A stretch of 64,000 nt of DNA, from positions 1 to 64,000 of the forward strand of contig CAJWZD010000010.1 in NCBI GenBank assembly GCA_913049685.1. Direction: 5' to 3'. Below are positions 46,800-59,813 of the stretch, piece after piece; position 1 is the stretch's first letter, and each line of letters starts with the position of its first letter. Origin of the DNA: an uncultured Fidelibacterota bacterium. GTDB taxonomy: Bacteria > Fidelibacterota > Marinisomatia > Marinisomatales > TCS55. The translations under genes and the position numbers were made by a program. Below the pieces are notes generated by a model. That model was given only the letters and a program-made list of their open reading frames with translations. It was not told the origin of the DNA and searched no databases.

Positions 46800-47609
46800 T
46801 TAAAAATTTGGCCCTTTTAGGTGGGTTGAGGTTATTTTTTCAGTTAGGTATTTGAAAGCGCTATCAACTGAATTACAAAATTTAAAAAAATCAATGTCCG
46901 ATTCTGAAATTACCCCTTTTTCTATCATGAAATCCCAGTTAACAATATTTTTCCAAAAATTTTCATCATAAAGTACGATAGGAATGTTTTTTCTTAGTTT
47001 TTGCGTTTGAATTAAAGTTAGCGTCTCCATTACTTCATCTAAGGTTCCAAATCCTCCTGGCCAAACTACCATAGCTTTTGCCTTATAAAGAAACCAGAAC
47101 TTTCTCATGAAAAAATAATGAAAATTTATTTCAAGATCTTCTGAAATCCATTCGTTACCAGATTGCTCAAAAGGAAGACTTATCGATAAGCCAATAGCTG
47201 ATCCTTTTGCTTTTTTAGCTCCTTTGTTTGCTGCTTCCATTATTCCAGGTCCACCACCTGAAGTCACTACAAATCTTTTCTTCTTACTTTTTAAATTGTT
47301 ACTCCATTTTGTCATTCGAAAGGATAGATCGCATGCATCTTCATAATATTTACTCATCTCAACGTTTGTTTGTAATATCTGGAGTTCTTTTTGCGAAATA
47401 TCCTTTGAGGCATTTTCAAGATCTGATTTAGCTTCTTTTTCTGATTTTATCCTTGCTGATCCAAAAAATACCAGAAAATCCTGAATATTATTTCTCTCAA
47501 ATCTTTGCAGTGGGCCATAGTACTCCGAAAGAATTCTTACTGATCGCGCACCTGGACTTCCTAAAAATTTACTATTATAGTAAAATCTATCTTTATTCTC
47601 TTTATTCAT
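46800..47609 (-). CDS. LOG family protein (TIGR00730-like Rossmann fold)
   Basis: VTSGGGPGIMEAANKGAKKAKGSAIGLSISLPFEQ, VVWPGGFGTLDEVMETLTLIQT. Confidence 0.95.
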   Translation of the reverse strand: MNKENKDRFYYNSKFLGSPGARSVRILSEYYGPLQRFERNNIQDFLVFFGSARIKSEKEAKSDLENASKDISQKELQILQTNVEMSKYYEDACDLSFRMTKWSNNLKSKKKRFVVTSGGGPGIMEAANKGAKKAKGSAIGLSISLPFEQSGNEWISEDLEINFHYFFMRKFWFLYKAKAMVVWPGGFGTLDEVMETLTLIQTQKLRKNIPIVLYDENFWKNIVNWDFMIEKGVISESDIDFFKFCNSVDSAFKYLTEKITSTHLKGPNF

Positions 47610-47721
47610 CTTGCCTGCTTTTATTTAGACCTAAATTAGTTTATGTTTATCAAAAAAAAATAGATAAATAACATTCAGAGTTGAATTCCTATGTTTCTAA
47701 CATTAATTTGGGTGAGATAAT

Positions 47722-48384
47722 ATGACCTCGGAATTCAAATTATCCCCATCTATTCTTTCTGCAGATTTTTCAAATCTCCAGCTCGCACTCGATCAGTGTG
47801 CAGATGGAGGTGCCCATTGGATACATATTGATGTAATGGACAACCAATTTGTTCCGAATTTAACTATTGGACCGCCAGTTGTTAAATCGTTGAGGAGTAA
47901 AACCCAAAAATTTCTAGATGTACATATGATGGTTGTAGAACCTGAGAAGCTTGTTGAGCCTTTTGCAAAAGCAGGCGCCGATATGATAACTTTTCATATT
48001 GAGGCTACGGATGACCCTTTAAGCGTAATTAATCTAATTAGGTCTACTGGAAGTAAAGTTGGTATTTCTTTGAAGCCATCGACCCCAGTATCCGATATTG
48101 AGCCATTTTTTGATAAAATCGATTTAGTTTTAGTAATGAGCGTCGATCCAGGTTTTGGCGGACAAGGATATATTGATGCTTCAACCAATCGCATAATTGA
48201 AATAAAACAAAAACTTGTTGAACAATGCTTACAAGATCGTGTACTAATCGAGGTTGATGGCGGTATAAAACTTCATAACGCAAAAGAAGTCCTTGATGCT
48301 GGAGCCGATGTTCTTGTTGCAGGCTCTGCAATTTTTGGCACAGATGACCCTGCTAATACAATTAAAGAATTTTATAATATTTAG
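47722..48384 (+). CDS. rpe: Ribulose-phosphate 3-epimerase
   Basis: LSPSILSADFSNL, WIHIDVMDNQFVPNLTIGPPVV, VLVMSVDPGFGGQGYI, EVDGGIKLHNAKEVLDAGADVLVAGSAIF. Confidence 0.98.
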   Translation: MTSEFKLSPSILSADFSNLQLALDQCADGGAHWIHIDVMDNQFVPNLTIGPPVVKSLRSKTQKFLDVHMMVVEPEKLVEPFAKAGADMITFHIEATDDPLSVINLIRSTGSKVGISLKPSTPVSDIEPFFDKIDLVLVMSVDPGFGGQGYIDASTNRIIEIKQKLVEQCLQDRVLIEVDGGIKLHNAKEVLDAGADVLVAGSAIFGTDDPANTIKEFYNI

Positions 48385-48390
48385 TTAGGA

Positions 48391-50415
48391 ATGAGAACAT
48401 ATAAAGATATCGACTCTTTTTCAGAATGGGAGGATGAGGAAAAAAATCAATTTTCTTTAGCAGTAACTAAGGGTTTAATAATAGATATGGTTCGTAAAGC
48501 TAATTCCGGCCATAGCGGAGGCCCTATGTCATCTGCGGATTTTACTCAAATACTTTTCAATGAATATCTCAATTACGATCCTAATAATCCTGATTGGTTT
48601 AATAGAGATAGATTCGTTCTTTCTGCGGGGCATGAGTCAGCTCTAATATATGCAATACTTTATCAGATAGGGTGGTTGAACAAGGAAGATATATCAAATT
48701 TTCGCCAGCTACACAGCAATACTCCCGGACATCCTGAGGTAGAAATTACTGGAATAGAGGCTACTACAGGTCCTCTTGGGCAAGGTTTTGCTATGGCTGT
48801 TGGTATGGCTACCGCCGAATCGATGTTGCGTGCTAGGCTGAAAGCTGATCATACAAAATCAGATAGCATTGTTGACCATTTTACTTATGTTGTTGCGGGC
48901 GACGGTGACTTTCAAGAACCCATTGTATTGGGCTCTGGTTCAATGGCGGGTCATTGGGGTTTATCTAGGTTAATTGTGTATTACGATTCAAATAATGCTC
49001 AAATTTCAGGAAAAGTAGATAGGTCAGATTCAACCAACTATTCTCAGGTGTTTGAAGGCTTTGGTTGGCATATTCAAGAAATTGATGGACATGATCATGC
49101 TAAAATTCGCGAAGCCATAGAAAAAGCTCAAGTTGTTGATAGACCAAGCCTTATCATTGGAAAGACCGTTATGGCAAAAGGAGCCGCAAACGTTGAAGGA
49201 GACCATGAAACGCATGGTGCGCCATTAGATCATGATGAAATCAAAGCCACAAAAGAAAAACTTGGTCTTCCGGATGAACAATTTTATTTACCGGATGAGG
49301 TAAAAAACCATTTCCAGACTCGATTCCCAAAGCTGATTGAAACTGCAAAAGAATGGAGATCTCTTGTTGATAAAGCTCTATTAGATAGCAGTTTTAATAA
49401 TTATTGGAAAACATTATTCAATGATTCTTATTCAAATATAGAATATCCATCATTTGAAGAAGGGACCGTTTTAGCTACTCGAAAAGCATTTGGAGCGACT
49501 CTTGATAAATTTGCTGAACAAATACCAACTATAGTTGGAGGATCAGCTGATCTTGAACCATCTAACTACACGGGCAATTTTGCTGAAAAGTATGGTGATT
49601 TTTCAAAAGAAAATAGATTAGGGCGCAATCTAGCTTTTGGAGTTAGAGAATTTCCTATGGCAGCTGCAATGAACGGTATTGCTCTTCATGGAGGACTAAT
49701 TCCTTTTGGAGGAACTTTTTTAGTTTTTGCTGATTATGAACGCCCAGCATTAAGATTAGCATCTATTCAAAAATGTGGAGTCATTCACGAATTTACCCAT
49801 GATTCATTCTGGGTAGGCGAAGATGGTCCAACCCATCAGCCCGTTGAGCAAGCTATGTCTTTGAGAGCTATTCCAGGATTTAATGTTTTTCGTCCAGCTG
49901 ACGCTAAAGAAACGGTAGCGTCTTTTGAATTGGCTATTAACAATAAATTAGCTCCAAGTGCGCTTTTACTCACCAGACAAGGTGTTCCCGTATTAAATCA
50001 TTCTATGGATATTGTTGTTGACGGTGTTAGTAAGGGTGCTTATGCGGTTATTGAGCAAGACAACCCAGAATTAGTTTTCATTGCAACAGGGTCTGAGGTC
50101 AGTTTGGCAATAGACACAGCAAACAAAATGAAAGATAAGAGGATTAGAGTTGTAAGTATGCCATGTTGGGAGATTTTTGAAAATCAAAGTAATACCTATA
50201 AAGAGTCAATTATTCCGCAAAGAGGAGCTCTAAAAATTTCTTTTGAAGCGGGAGTAACTTTAGGGTGGGAAAGATATGTTGGGGGCAATGGAATGTCTAT
50301 TGGGCTTGATCATTTTGGAGCTTCTGCCCCAGGAAAGCACCTTGCCGAAGAATTTGGATTTACTCCTGAGAAAATTGAATTAAAAATAAGACACTATTTG
50401 GATAATTTATTATGA
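48391..50415 (+). CDS. tkt: Transketolase
   Basis: KANSGHSGGPMSSADF, TGPLGQGFAMAVGMA, GDGDFQEP, HDSFWVGEDGPTHQPVEQ. Confidence 0.97.
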   Translation: MRTYKDIDSFSEWEDEEKNQFSLAVTKGLIIDMVRKANSGHSGGPMSSADFTQILFNEYLNYDPNNPDWFNRDRFVLSAGHESALIYAILYQIGWLNKEDISNFRQLHSNTPGHPEVEITGIEATTGPLGQGFAMAVGMATAESMLRARLKADHTKSDSIVDHFTYVVAGDGDFQEPIVLGSGSMAGHWGLSRLIVYYDSNNAQISGKVDRSDSTNYSQVFEGFGWHIQEIDGHDHAKIREAIEKAQVVDRPSLIIGKTVMAKGAANVEGDHETHGAPLDHDEIKATKEKLGLPDEQFYLPDEVKNHFQTRFPKLIETAKEWRSLVDKALLDSSFNNYWKTLFNDSYSNIEYPSFEEGTVLATRKAFGATLDKFAEQIPTIVGGSADLEPSNYTGNFAEKYGDFSKENRLGRNLAFGVREFPMAAAMNGIALHGGLIPFGGTFLVFADYERPALRLASIQKCGVIHEFTHDSFWVGEDGPTHQPVEQAMSLRAIPGFNVFRPADAKETVASFELAINNKLAPSALLLTRQGVPVLNHSMDIVVDGVSKGAYAVIEQDNPELVFIATGSEVSLAIDTANKMKDKRIRVVSMPCWEIFENQSNTYKESIIPQRGALKISFEAGVTLGWERYVGGNGMSIGLDHFGASAPGKHLAEEFGFTPEKIELKIRHYLDNLL

Positions 50416-50849
50416 TAATTCATTTAGCAACGGATCATGCTGGATTAGAATTAAAAAATTCTATTAAAAAATATTTAATTAAAAAAAACTATGAGGTAAA
50501 AGATCATGGAGCGCATGAGTATGATGCGCTAGATGATTACCCTGATTTTATTTTTCCTTGTGCAAAAGCAGTTGCGAAAGATACTGAAAGCAGAGGAATC
50601 ATTCTGGGAGGTTCTGGCCAAGGTGAGGCAATGGCGGCTAACAGAATTAAAGGTGTGAGAGCAGCTGTTTTTTATAATGGACCAGATGATATTGTTAAGC
50701 TTTCAAGAGAACATAATAATGCAAATGTACTATCCATAGGAGCTCGCTTTATGGATGAATCTGAAATTCATCGAGTAATTGAAATTTGGATCAATGAGCC
50801 ATTTGAAGGAGGTCGTCACGTACGAAGAATTGAAAAATTAGATGACTAA
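50412..50849 (+). CDS. rpiB: Ribose-5-phosphate isomerase B
   Basis: LATDHAGLELKNSIKKYL, GIILGGSGQGEAMAANRIKGVRAA, REHNNANVLSIGARF. Confidence 0.96.
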   Translation: MIIHLATDHAGLELKNSIKKYLIKKNYEVKDHGAHEYDALDDYPDFIFPCAKAVAKDTESRGIILGGSGQGEAMAANRIKGVRAAVFYNGPDDIVKLSREHNNANVLSIGARFMDESEIHRVIEIWINEPFEGGRHVRRIEKLDD

Positions 50850-50876
50850 CTATTTTCAATTTAAGTCATTAATGTA

Positions 50877-52292
50877 ATGTTTGGCCCATCCAATCAATTA
50901 TTAAATAACTTATTATTTTGGGTTTCTAGAAAAAAGTGGTTAATTACCACTTTTTTTATAAGTATATCAATTTTTTATCTTCCAACGCCTGAAGGACTTT
51001 CTCCAGAAGGTCATCGAACGCTCATAATTGTAGTAACCGCTCTTATTCTAATCATTTCTGAGTCAATACCAATTCCTGCAGTAGCTCTATTAATTCTTAT
51101 CATGGAAGTGGTGCTTGGGGTTGACACGCCAAATGGTGTTGCTTCAACCTTTATGAGTGATGCAGTGTTTTTTATTATGGGTTCTTTAATGTTGGCAGTT
51201 GCCATTGTTCATCAAGGACTTGATAGACATTTAGCCTTAGTGATTGTTAAGTTAACTGGAAATAAGACCTGGAGAATTTCTTTTGGTTTTGTTGGAGTTT
51301 CAGCAATTATGTCTTCATTTATTGGTGAACATACAGTAGCAGCAATGATGCTTCCAGTAGCTCTCACTCTTTTAAGAAATTCTGGTATTAAGATTGATAG
51401 GTCAAGCAATATCTCAACCCTCTTGCTTTTTTCAATAGCTTATGGCTGCGCATTGGGATCAATAGGGACTCCCTCAGGTGGCGGTAGAAATGCTATTATG
51501 ATAGGATATTTATCAGAATTTGGATTGGCAAATATTTCGTACTTAGATTGGATGAAGTATGCATACCCAATGCTCCTGCTTGAAATACCGTTGGCCGCAA
51601 CTATATTATGGTATTCCTTTACCCCAGAAAAAACTATAATGGACTCAGCCGTTAGAAAACTTAAAGTTGACGTTTCTAAAAGCGGTCCTTTGAATAGCGA
51701 CCAAAAACTCTCTATAATTGTTTTCATTGCTGTGTTCATTGGCTGGATTTTTTTAAGTCCAAAAATTGGATTAGGGATTGTTGCTCTTTCAGGAGTTTTT
51801 TTGTATTTATCATTAAGACTGGTTGAGTGGAATGATATAGCCTCAAGAATGAATTGGGGGATTGTAATACTTTTTGGTTCAGCTATATCCCTTGGAATTC
51901 AAATGAAAGATACAGGTGCAGCAAGTTGGCTTGCTCAGATTTTTTTAGAATTCTTTCAATTATTTGTTACTGACATGACCATAGTAAGCTGGCTTTTTTC
52001 TGTTGTACTATGTTCAATTATGACAAACTTATTAAGTAATGCTGCAACGGTTGCTGTTTTAGGTCCTATTGTTTTAGACCTAGGGATTGATCCAATAATA
52101 ATGGGTATGGCAACATCTATAGCATCGGCCTTTGCATATTTGACAATTGTTGCATCGCCAACATGCATGATAATTCATTCAACTGGCTTAGTCAAGTCGA
52201 AAGATTTTTTCAAGGCAGGCTGGAAATTGTTTATCGTTTCGATTGTTTTATTGTTTTTAATCTCTTTCATATATTGGCCTAAGCTATCATGA
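50877..52292 (+). CDS. DASS/SLC13-type sodium-dependent anion transporter
   Basis: 12-TM-like; FIGEHTVAAMMLPVALTLLRNSG, GSIGTPSGGGRNAIMIGYL, TNLLSNAATVAVLGPIVLDLG. Confidence 0.85.
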   Translation: MFGPSNQLLNNLLFWVSRKKWLITTFFISISIFYLPTPEGLSPEGHRTLIIVVTALILIISESIPIPAVALLILIMEVVLGVDTPNGVASTFMSDAVFFIMGSLMLAVAIVHQGLDRHLALVIVKLTGNKTWRISFGFVGVSAIMSSFIGEHTVAAMMLPVALTLLRNSGIKIDRSSNISTLLLFSIAYGCALGSIGTPSGGGRNAIMIGYLSEFGLANISYLDWMKYAYPMLLLEIPLAATILWYSFTPEKTIMDSAVRKLKVDVSKSGPLNSDQKLSIIVFIAVFIGWIFLSPKIGLGIVALSGVFLYLSLRLVEWNDIASRMNWGIVILFGSAISLGIQMKDTGAASWLAQIFLEFFQLFVTDMTIVSWLFSVVLCSIMTNLLSNAATVAVLGPIVLDLGIDPIIMGMATSIASAFAYLTIVASPTCMIIHSTGLVKSKDFFKAGWKLFIVSIVLLFLISFIYWPKLS

Positions 52293-53173
52293 AGATTTTA
52301 ATCGCAATCAGCAGTAAAAAATACTCGTCTCAAACACTTGAAGTTGGAATGAGTGTTGCAAAAGCATTTAGCGCAAAAACAACCATTGTTGATGTTGGCG
52401 ACAAAATAAATCAATTTAGCTTGAAAGAGGTTGGAATTGCCCAAGAGAGAATGGAATCTTGGGATTTAGATAGGCCAGGCGTAGATGTGTTAGAATGGGC
52501 ATTCGATTTCTTATCAAAAAATGAGTTCATTGAAAAAAATGAAATTGAATCTGGATTTCCAAAAAATACATTAATTGAAAGGGGTGGGAGGCGTTCAGAG
52601 GTGTTTCTAAAAGGTACTGTATGTGATGACGTTAGTCTTATTTTAAGAAATGGAGAAATTATAGAAGAGTTAATAAGTGAAGTGCAGAAGGAGGTTTATG
52701 ATGTTACAATTATAGGAAAAAGTCAAAATTCAAAAAAAGATTATGAGCTTTCTCAGTACATTGATAGCTCAATTTTCATCGTAAATAATTACAAACCAGA
52801 CAGGAGTTACAAAATTCTTTTGGTAATCAACGGCTTATCTGGCACAAAAAAGGCTATTAAATATAGCGTTCGAATAGCTCAAGCATTTAAAATAGGTATA
52901 GAAATTATATTTACAAGCAAAGATAATGTAGCGGGAAGCAGTTTAAAAGCTATCGAAGAATGGGCAGCGAAATTTTTACGCAGAAATAAGATTAATTTTA
53001 AGAGCTCCTTTGAATTTGGTGATGCTGAAAAAATAATAAATAAAAAATCAGATAAAAACCATATTTTGATTATGAGCTCCGAAAAAAGCAACCCTCTTAA
53101 AACTTTTTTTAGAGGAAATACGCCTTTAAAAATACTAAAAGACACCCAATCATCAGTTTTGATTGTAAAATAA
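52289..53173 (+). CDS. Tandem universal-stress-protein-like protein
   Basis: KILIAISSKKYSSQTLEVGMSVAKAF and KILLVINGLSGTKKAIKYSVRIAQAF...PLKILKDTQSSVLIVK. Confidence 0.75.
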   Translation: MKILIAISSKKYSSQTLEVGMSVAKAFSAKTTIVDVGDKINQFSLKEVGIAQERMESWDLDRPGVDVLEWAFDFLSKNEFIEKNEIESGFPKNTLIERGGRRSEVFLKGTVCDDVSLILRNGEIIEELISEVQKEVYDVTIIGKSQNSKKDYELSQYIDSSIFIVNNYKPDRSYKILLVINGLSGTKKAIKYSVRIAQAFKIGIEIIFTSKDNVAGSSLKAIEEWAAKFLRRNKINFKSSFEFGDAEKIINKKSDKNHILIMSSEKSNPLKTFFRGNTPLKILKDTQSSVLIVK

Positions 53174-53191
53174 AATTTTAAGGAGAAGAAA

Positions 53192-54433
53192 ATGGCTAAC
53201 AAGGTAAATAACAAAAAAGCAAGCGACGATCAATTCAATAGGGCAGCAGATTTAATCGGTCTCGATGAAAAAACTCGATTATCATTAAATGTACCGGATA
53301 GAGAGCTAATGGTAGAGGTTCCTTTAAGAAAAGACGATGGTTCATTGGAAAGTTACCGCGGATACAGAGTACAACATAATAATTCCAGAGGTCCTTTTAA
53401 AGGTGGAATTAGATTTCATGAAGAAGTCGATCTTGATGAAGTAAGGTCGCTTGCAGCTTTGATGACCTGGAAAACTGCGTTAGTCGATATACCTTATGGT
53501 GGAGGAAAGGGTGGTATTTCCGTAGACCCATCCAAATTATCTGCTCTAGAATTAGAAAGATTGTCCAGGCGTTTTTTTCGAGCAATTAACCCTATTATTG
53601 GCGTAAACAGAGATATTCCAGCACCTGACGTGAATACAAATCCCCAAATAATGGCTTGGTTTATGGATGAATATGGAATGATTAATGGACATACTCCTGG
53701 AATTGTTACCGGTAAACCCGTAGAACTAGGAGGTTCATTAGGCAGAAATGCTGCAACAGGCAGAGGTACAGCAATAATTGCTCGTGAAACAGCAAATCTT
53801 TTAAATATGGATTTAAAAGGAGCAAAAGTTGTTATTCAAGGCTTTGGTAACGTAGGGTCTTTTGCAGGAAATTTTTTGAATGAGATGGGTTCAAAGATCA
53901 TTGCTGTTAGCGATGTGAATGGTGGCTTATTTGATCCTGAAGGTCTTGACGTACCATCTTTAATCAAACATAATGAAAAAAATAAAACCATTAAAGGTTT
54001 TAATCAAGGAAAGGCAATTTCTAATGATGATATCCTTAATGTAGATTGTGATTTTTTAATACCCGCTGCTCTTGGAGGTGTTATTCATAAGATGAACGTT
54101 GATAAGCTGAATTGTAAAGTCATTATTGAGGCTGCAAATGGACCAGTTACTCCTCCAGCAGACGATATATTATTTAAAAAAGGTATTCATGTAATTCCTG
54201 ATATTTTAACAAATGCAGGAGGAGTTACTGTATCTTATTTTGAATGGGTACAAAACCTTCAGCAATTCCAATGGACTGAAGATGAAGTAAACGCTAAGCT
54301 GGAAGACAAAATGGTGGCAGCTTTCCATGAGGTAAGCAGCATGATGAAATCAAAGAACACTTCAATGAGAATGGCTGCTTTTGCGGTCGCGATTGATAGA
54401 GTGGCTAAGAGTTTTGAATTAAGAGGCGTTTAA
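53192..54433 (+). CDS. gdhA: Glutamate dehydrogenase
   Basis: RGYRVQHNNSRGPFKGGIRFHEEVDLDEVRSLAALMTWKTALVDIPYGGGKGGI, VVIQGFGNVGSFAGNFL. Confidence 0.97.
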   Translation: MANKVNNKKASDDQFNRAADLIGLDEKTRLSLNVPDRELMVEVPLRKDDGSLESYRGYRVQHNNSRGPFKGGIRFHEEVDLDEVRSLAALMTWKTALVDIPYGGGKGGISVDPSKLSALELERLSRRFFRAINPIIGVNRDIPAPDVNTNPQIMAWFMDEYGMINGHTPGIVTGKPVELGGSLGRNAATGRGTAIIARETANLLNMDLKGAKVVIQGFGNVGSFAGNFLNEMGSKIIAVSDVNGGLFDPEGLDVPSLIKHNEKNKTIKGFNQGKAISNDDILNVDCDFLIPAALGGVIHKMNVDKLNCKVIIEAANGPVTPPADDILFKKGIHVIPDILTNAGGVTVSYFEWVQNLQQFQWTEDEVNAKLEDKMVAAFHEVSSMMKSKNTSMRMAAFAVAIDRVAKSFELRGV

Positions 54434-54552
54434 AAATCATATATTAAGCTTGTGGGGTTATAAAAAGCGTCACTATTTATTGTGTGAACCAAAAACAGTT
54501 ATTAATTTATAGTATTGTATACGTTTCGTTAAAACAATTTTGAGGAGAATTC

Positions 54553-55332
54553 ATGGAATTAGTTTCGTCTATAGCTAGATGGCTTCATATCATTGCAGGT
54601 GTGATGTGGATAGGTTTATTATATTTTTTCAACTTTATAAATGCGCATTTTGCAGCAACCCTTGACGGAGATTCAAAGAAAAAAGTTGTACCAGAATTGA
54701 TGCCTCGAGCCCTTTATTGGTTCAGATGGGGAGCCGCCTGGACATGGGTAACAGGCATAGTGCTTATTGGATTAGTTTATCATCGCGGTGGACTTATGTT
54801 TGAAGACGATTATGGATGGGGCGCCTCCGCAATAATCATGACGGCGTTCACCTTCCTTGCTGTTTTTGCATATGATTATTTATATAAAACCGGACTTGCT
54901 TCAAACGTGAGGCTTATAACAATTATTAGCTTCGTTTTGACTGGAGCTACCGTTTATTTAATGAAAGAATGGGCTGGATTCAGTTATAGAGCATTCAATA
55001 TTCACCTAGGTGCGCTATTTGGCACTAATATGGCATTCAATGTATGGTTTAGAATATGGCCAGCTCAACGAAAAATCATTACTGCAATTAAAAATGGTGA
55101 AGCGCCAGATTCAAATTTGGTGGCTTTGGCTGGATTAAGATCAAAACATAATACCTATATGAGCGTACCACTGATTTGGACAATGATGAATCAACACACT
55201 ATTGCTCTTGCAGGAGGAAATTTCGGCATTACCTCTTCAACAAATTGGCTAGTCCTTATGATAATTGTGGCAGTTGGTTGGCACATTGTTTTCCAATTAT
55301 ATAAGAAATCTGGCAAAATACAGGGTTTTTAA
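54553..55332 (+). CDS. Membrane protein of the urate oxidase N-terminal/PuuD-like family
   Basis: ARWLHIIAGVMWIGLLYFFNFINAHF, RWGAAWTWVTGIVLIGLVYHRGG, multi-TM. Confidence 0.75.
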   Translation: MELVSSIARWLHIIAGVMWIGLLYFFNFINAHFAATLDGDSKKKVVPELMPRALYWFRWGAAWTWVTGIVLIGLVYHRGGLMFEDDYGWGASAIIMTAFTFLAVFAYDYLYKTGLASNVRLITIISFVLTGATVYLMKEWAGFSYRAFNIHLGALFGTNMAFNVWFRIWPAQRKIITAIKNGEAPDSNLVALAGLRSKHNTYMSVPLIWTMMNQHTIALAGGNFGITSSTNWLVLMIIVAVGWHIVFQLYKKSGKIQGF

Positions 55333-55390
55333 AATTTTTTTAAATAGAATTATACACTGAGTCTATTAAGTAAAATTGCTGAATAACTTC

Positions 55391-55423
55391 AAAAATAAAT
55401 AGTAATAATTACTATTTATTTTT
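55391..55423. promoter_or_regulatory. Fur/PerR-type operator, perfect 16-1-16 palindrome
   Basis: AAAAATAAATAGTAAT-A-ATTACTATTTATTTTT directly upstream of the Fur-family gene. Confidence 0.82.
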
Positions 55424-55434
55424 TAATTTAACCT

Positions 55435-57985
<2,551 letters not shown>

Positions 57986-57991
57986 TTTGAA

Positions 57992-58040
57992 AAGATTATG
58001 CTGTGCCTCTAATTTTCGCACAGCATAATCTTACTTTTTT
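57992..58040 (+). terminator. Rho-independent terminator after katG
   Basis: Perfect 15-bp stem AAGATTATGCTGTGC / GCACAGCATAATCTT followed by a T run. Confidence 0.88.
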
Positions 58041-58079
58041 AAATTTTTACATAATTATTTTAATTGAAAGGGGAAATTT

Positions 58080-58592
58080 ATGGAAAAGATTGGAATGTTC
58101 TGGGGAAGTACGACTGGTAACCAGGAGGAAGCAGCTAAATTTTTAACAGACTATATGGTGTCTGAAGGATTTGAAATAGATTCTTATGATATAAAGTCAA
58201 CAGATCCATCAAAAATGCTTGATTATTCTCAGCTAATTATTGGATGTCCAACATGGAATGTTGGAGAGCTGCAAGAAGACTGGGAAAAAGTTTTTGAGGC
58301 TTATAAAAAGCTAGATTTTAGCGGTAAAACCGCAGCATTTTTTGGATGCGGAGATCAGGTTGGCTATAGTGACAATTTCCTCGATGCTATTGGATTTCTA
58401 GCAAAGCCATTTGTTGAAAATGGTGGTAATCTCATAGGTAAATGGTCAACAGAAGGATACGAGTTTGATGCCTCCGAAGCACTAGATGGCGATGAATTTC
58501 TTGGGCTAGGTCTAGATAATGATAATCAAGAAGATGAAAGTGAAGAGCGGATGATTATTTGGGCTGAACTAATACGAGATGACTTTAAATAA
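58080..58592 (+). CDS. fldA: Long-chain flavodoxin
   Basis: IGMFWGSTTGNQEEAAKFL, LIIGCPTWNVGELQEDWE, AAFFGCGDQVGYSDNFLDAIG. Confidence 0.96.
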   Translation: MEKIGMFWGSTTGNQEEAAKFLTDYMVSEGFEIDSYDIKSTDPSKMLDYSQLIIGCPTWNVGELQEDWEKVFEAYKKLDFSGKTAAFFGCGDQVGYSDNFLDAIGFLAKPFVENGGNLIGKWSTEGYEFDASEALDGDEFLGLGLDNDNQEDESEERMIIWAELIRDDFK

Positions 58593-58702
58593 AGCCTGAT
58601 TTTTAAGAATTTTTACTTTAAAACCTTTCCTTTTCAATATACCTGTTATATTTGTAAATTCTCCCTTCGAGGTATTGCAAATTTCTATAGGATCAATATA
58701 AT

Positions 58703-59134
58703 ATGTCTAAATGGACAAAAGAGCGTTTCATTGAAGATTTACGCAACAGATGTTCGCGTGAAATAGCGAAAATTGGTGAAAAAATTATTGAATTTTCAGA
58801 TACACATGCTTCAGAGGTAACATGGGGCAGGGGCGGTGATCACGGAACATTCACCTTCCGATCTGATTCAGATGTGGGTATGCTTCCACTTTTTCACATG
58901 ACTTCTGAGGGACAGATCAATTTTCAAATAAATTTTATGCGAGAAAAGGATTTGCCTAAACAGGTTATGCGAGATCTTATCGTTAAAATGGAGGCAAATT
59001 TTTTGAGAGACTATGATATAGAATCTTACCCTGTTGATGTTTATGAAGAGATGGAATACTTGTTCCACACGTATTCGCAAGTTGACAAATTTCTCGGTGC
59101 GATCGAGGGTTGTGTGTATCGCTTAAAACAATAG
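58703..59134 (+). CDS. Conserved-looking hypothetical protein
   Basis: ORF with good coding character; no family recognised. Confidence 0.65.
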   Translation: MSKWTKERFIEDLRNRCSREIAKIGEKIIEFSDTHASEVTWGRGGDHGTFTFRSDSDVGMLPLFHMTSEGQINFQINFMREKDLPKQVMRDLIVKMEANFLRDYDIESYPVDVYEEMEYLFHTYSQVDKFLGAIEGCVYRLKQ

Positions 59135-59562
59135 AGTTGGAGTACTATTTAAATTTTTCTAGCGCCCTATTAACTTTCATTGCAGGGATGCTATCTATTT
59201 ATTTTTACGGTGTATATTCGAAGATTCTTTCCTATGATCAAAAAATAATACCCAAATTTTTTCAGTTGTCAAATGGGGAATGTACTTCAATTATTGATAG
59301 TAGTTACGGAAGACTGGCGGGGGCTCCAAATGCACTTGTAGGTTCAATTTATCTAGTTATTCATGCAGTACTTTTAATAGTGGCAGGCTACAAAATAATC
59401 AATCAAATAATACCTTTCTTTTTAAGTCTTGCTTCGCTTGTTGTAGGTATTTACCTCATTTATGGATTAATTAAATTAAAAATTAAATGCAGAATTTGTA
59501 TTTCAGTTCATGTAATTAATTTCACAGTATTTCTTTTGCAAATACCCTTGATCGTAATATGA
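59110..59562 (+). CDS. VKOR-family-like integral membrane protein (start uncertain, TTG near 59136 possible)
   Basis: SNGECTSIIDSSYGRLAGAPNALVGSIYLVIH ... KLKIKCRICISVHVINF (CxxC), about 4 TM. Confidence 0.65.
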   Translation: MCVSLKTIELEYYLNFSSALLTFIAGMLSIYFYGVYSKILSYDQKIIPKFFQLSNGECTSIIDSSYGRLAGAPNALVGSIYLVIHAVLLIVAGYKIINQIIPFFLSLASLVVGIYLIYGLIKLKIKCRICISVHVINFTVFLLQIPLIVI

Positions 59563-59750
59563 ATTTAGGCTTTTACTTTATACTGGCTATTTTTTTTATA
59601 TTGATATTTTTTGCTGTCATGATCGCAAAATCAGCAACTGGGCAGGAAATTTATTCTGATATAAATATCGAAGAGTGGCTATGTCCAAATTGTGGCTTTG
59701 AAGTTCAAGCTGGTGATATATGTATATACTGCGACACCCCTAAAGAATGA
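59559..59750 (+). CDS. Single-TM protein with C-terminal zinc ribbon
   Basis: WLCPNCGFEVQAGDICIYCDTPKE: two CxxC pairs after a TM helix. Confidence 0.6.
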   Translation: MNLGFYFILAIFFILIFFAVMIAKSATGQEIYSDINIEEWLCPNCGFEVQAGDICIYCDTPKE

Positions 59751-59813
59751 AAAATAAAATTATCTATTAAGTAAATTTAGATACTATATTTCAAACCCGA
59801 ATTTTGCAATAAT

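Noticed and set aside
51011-52168. Four minus-strand ORFs inside the SLC13-type transporter
   Set aside because: Hydrophobic codon usage leaves the antisense frames open; no independent support
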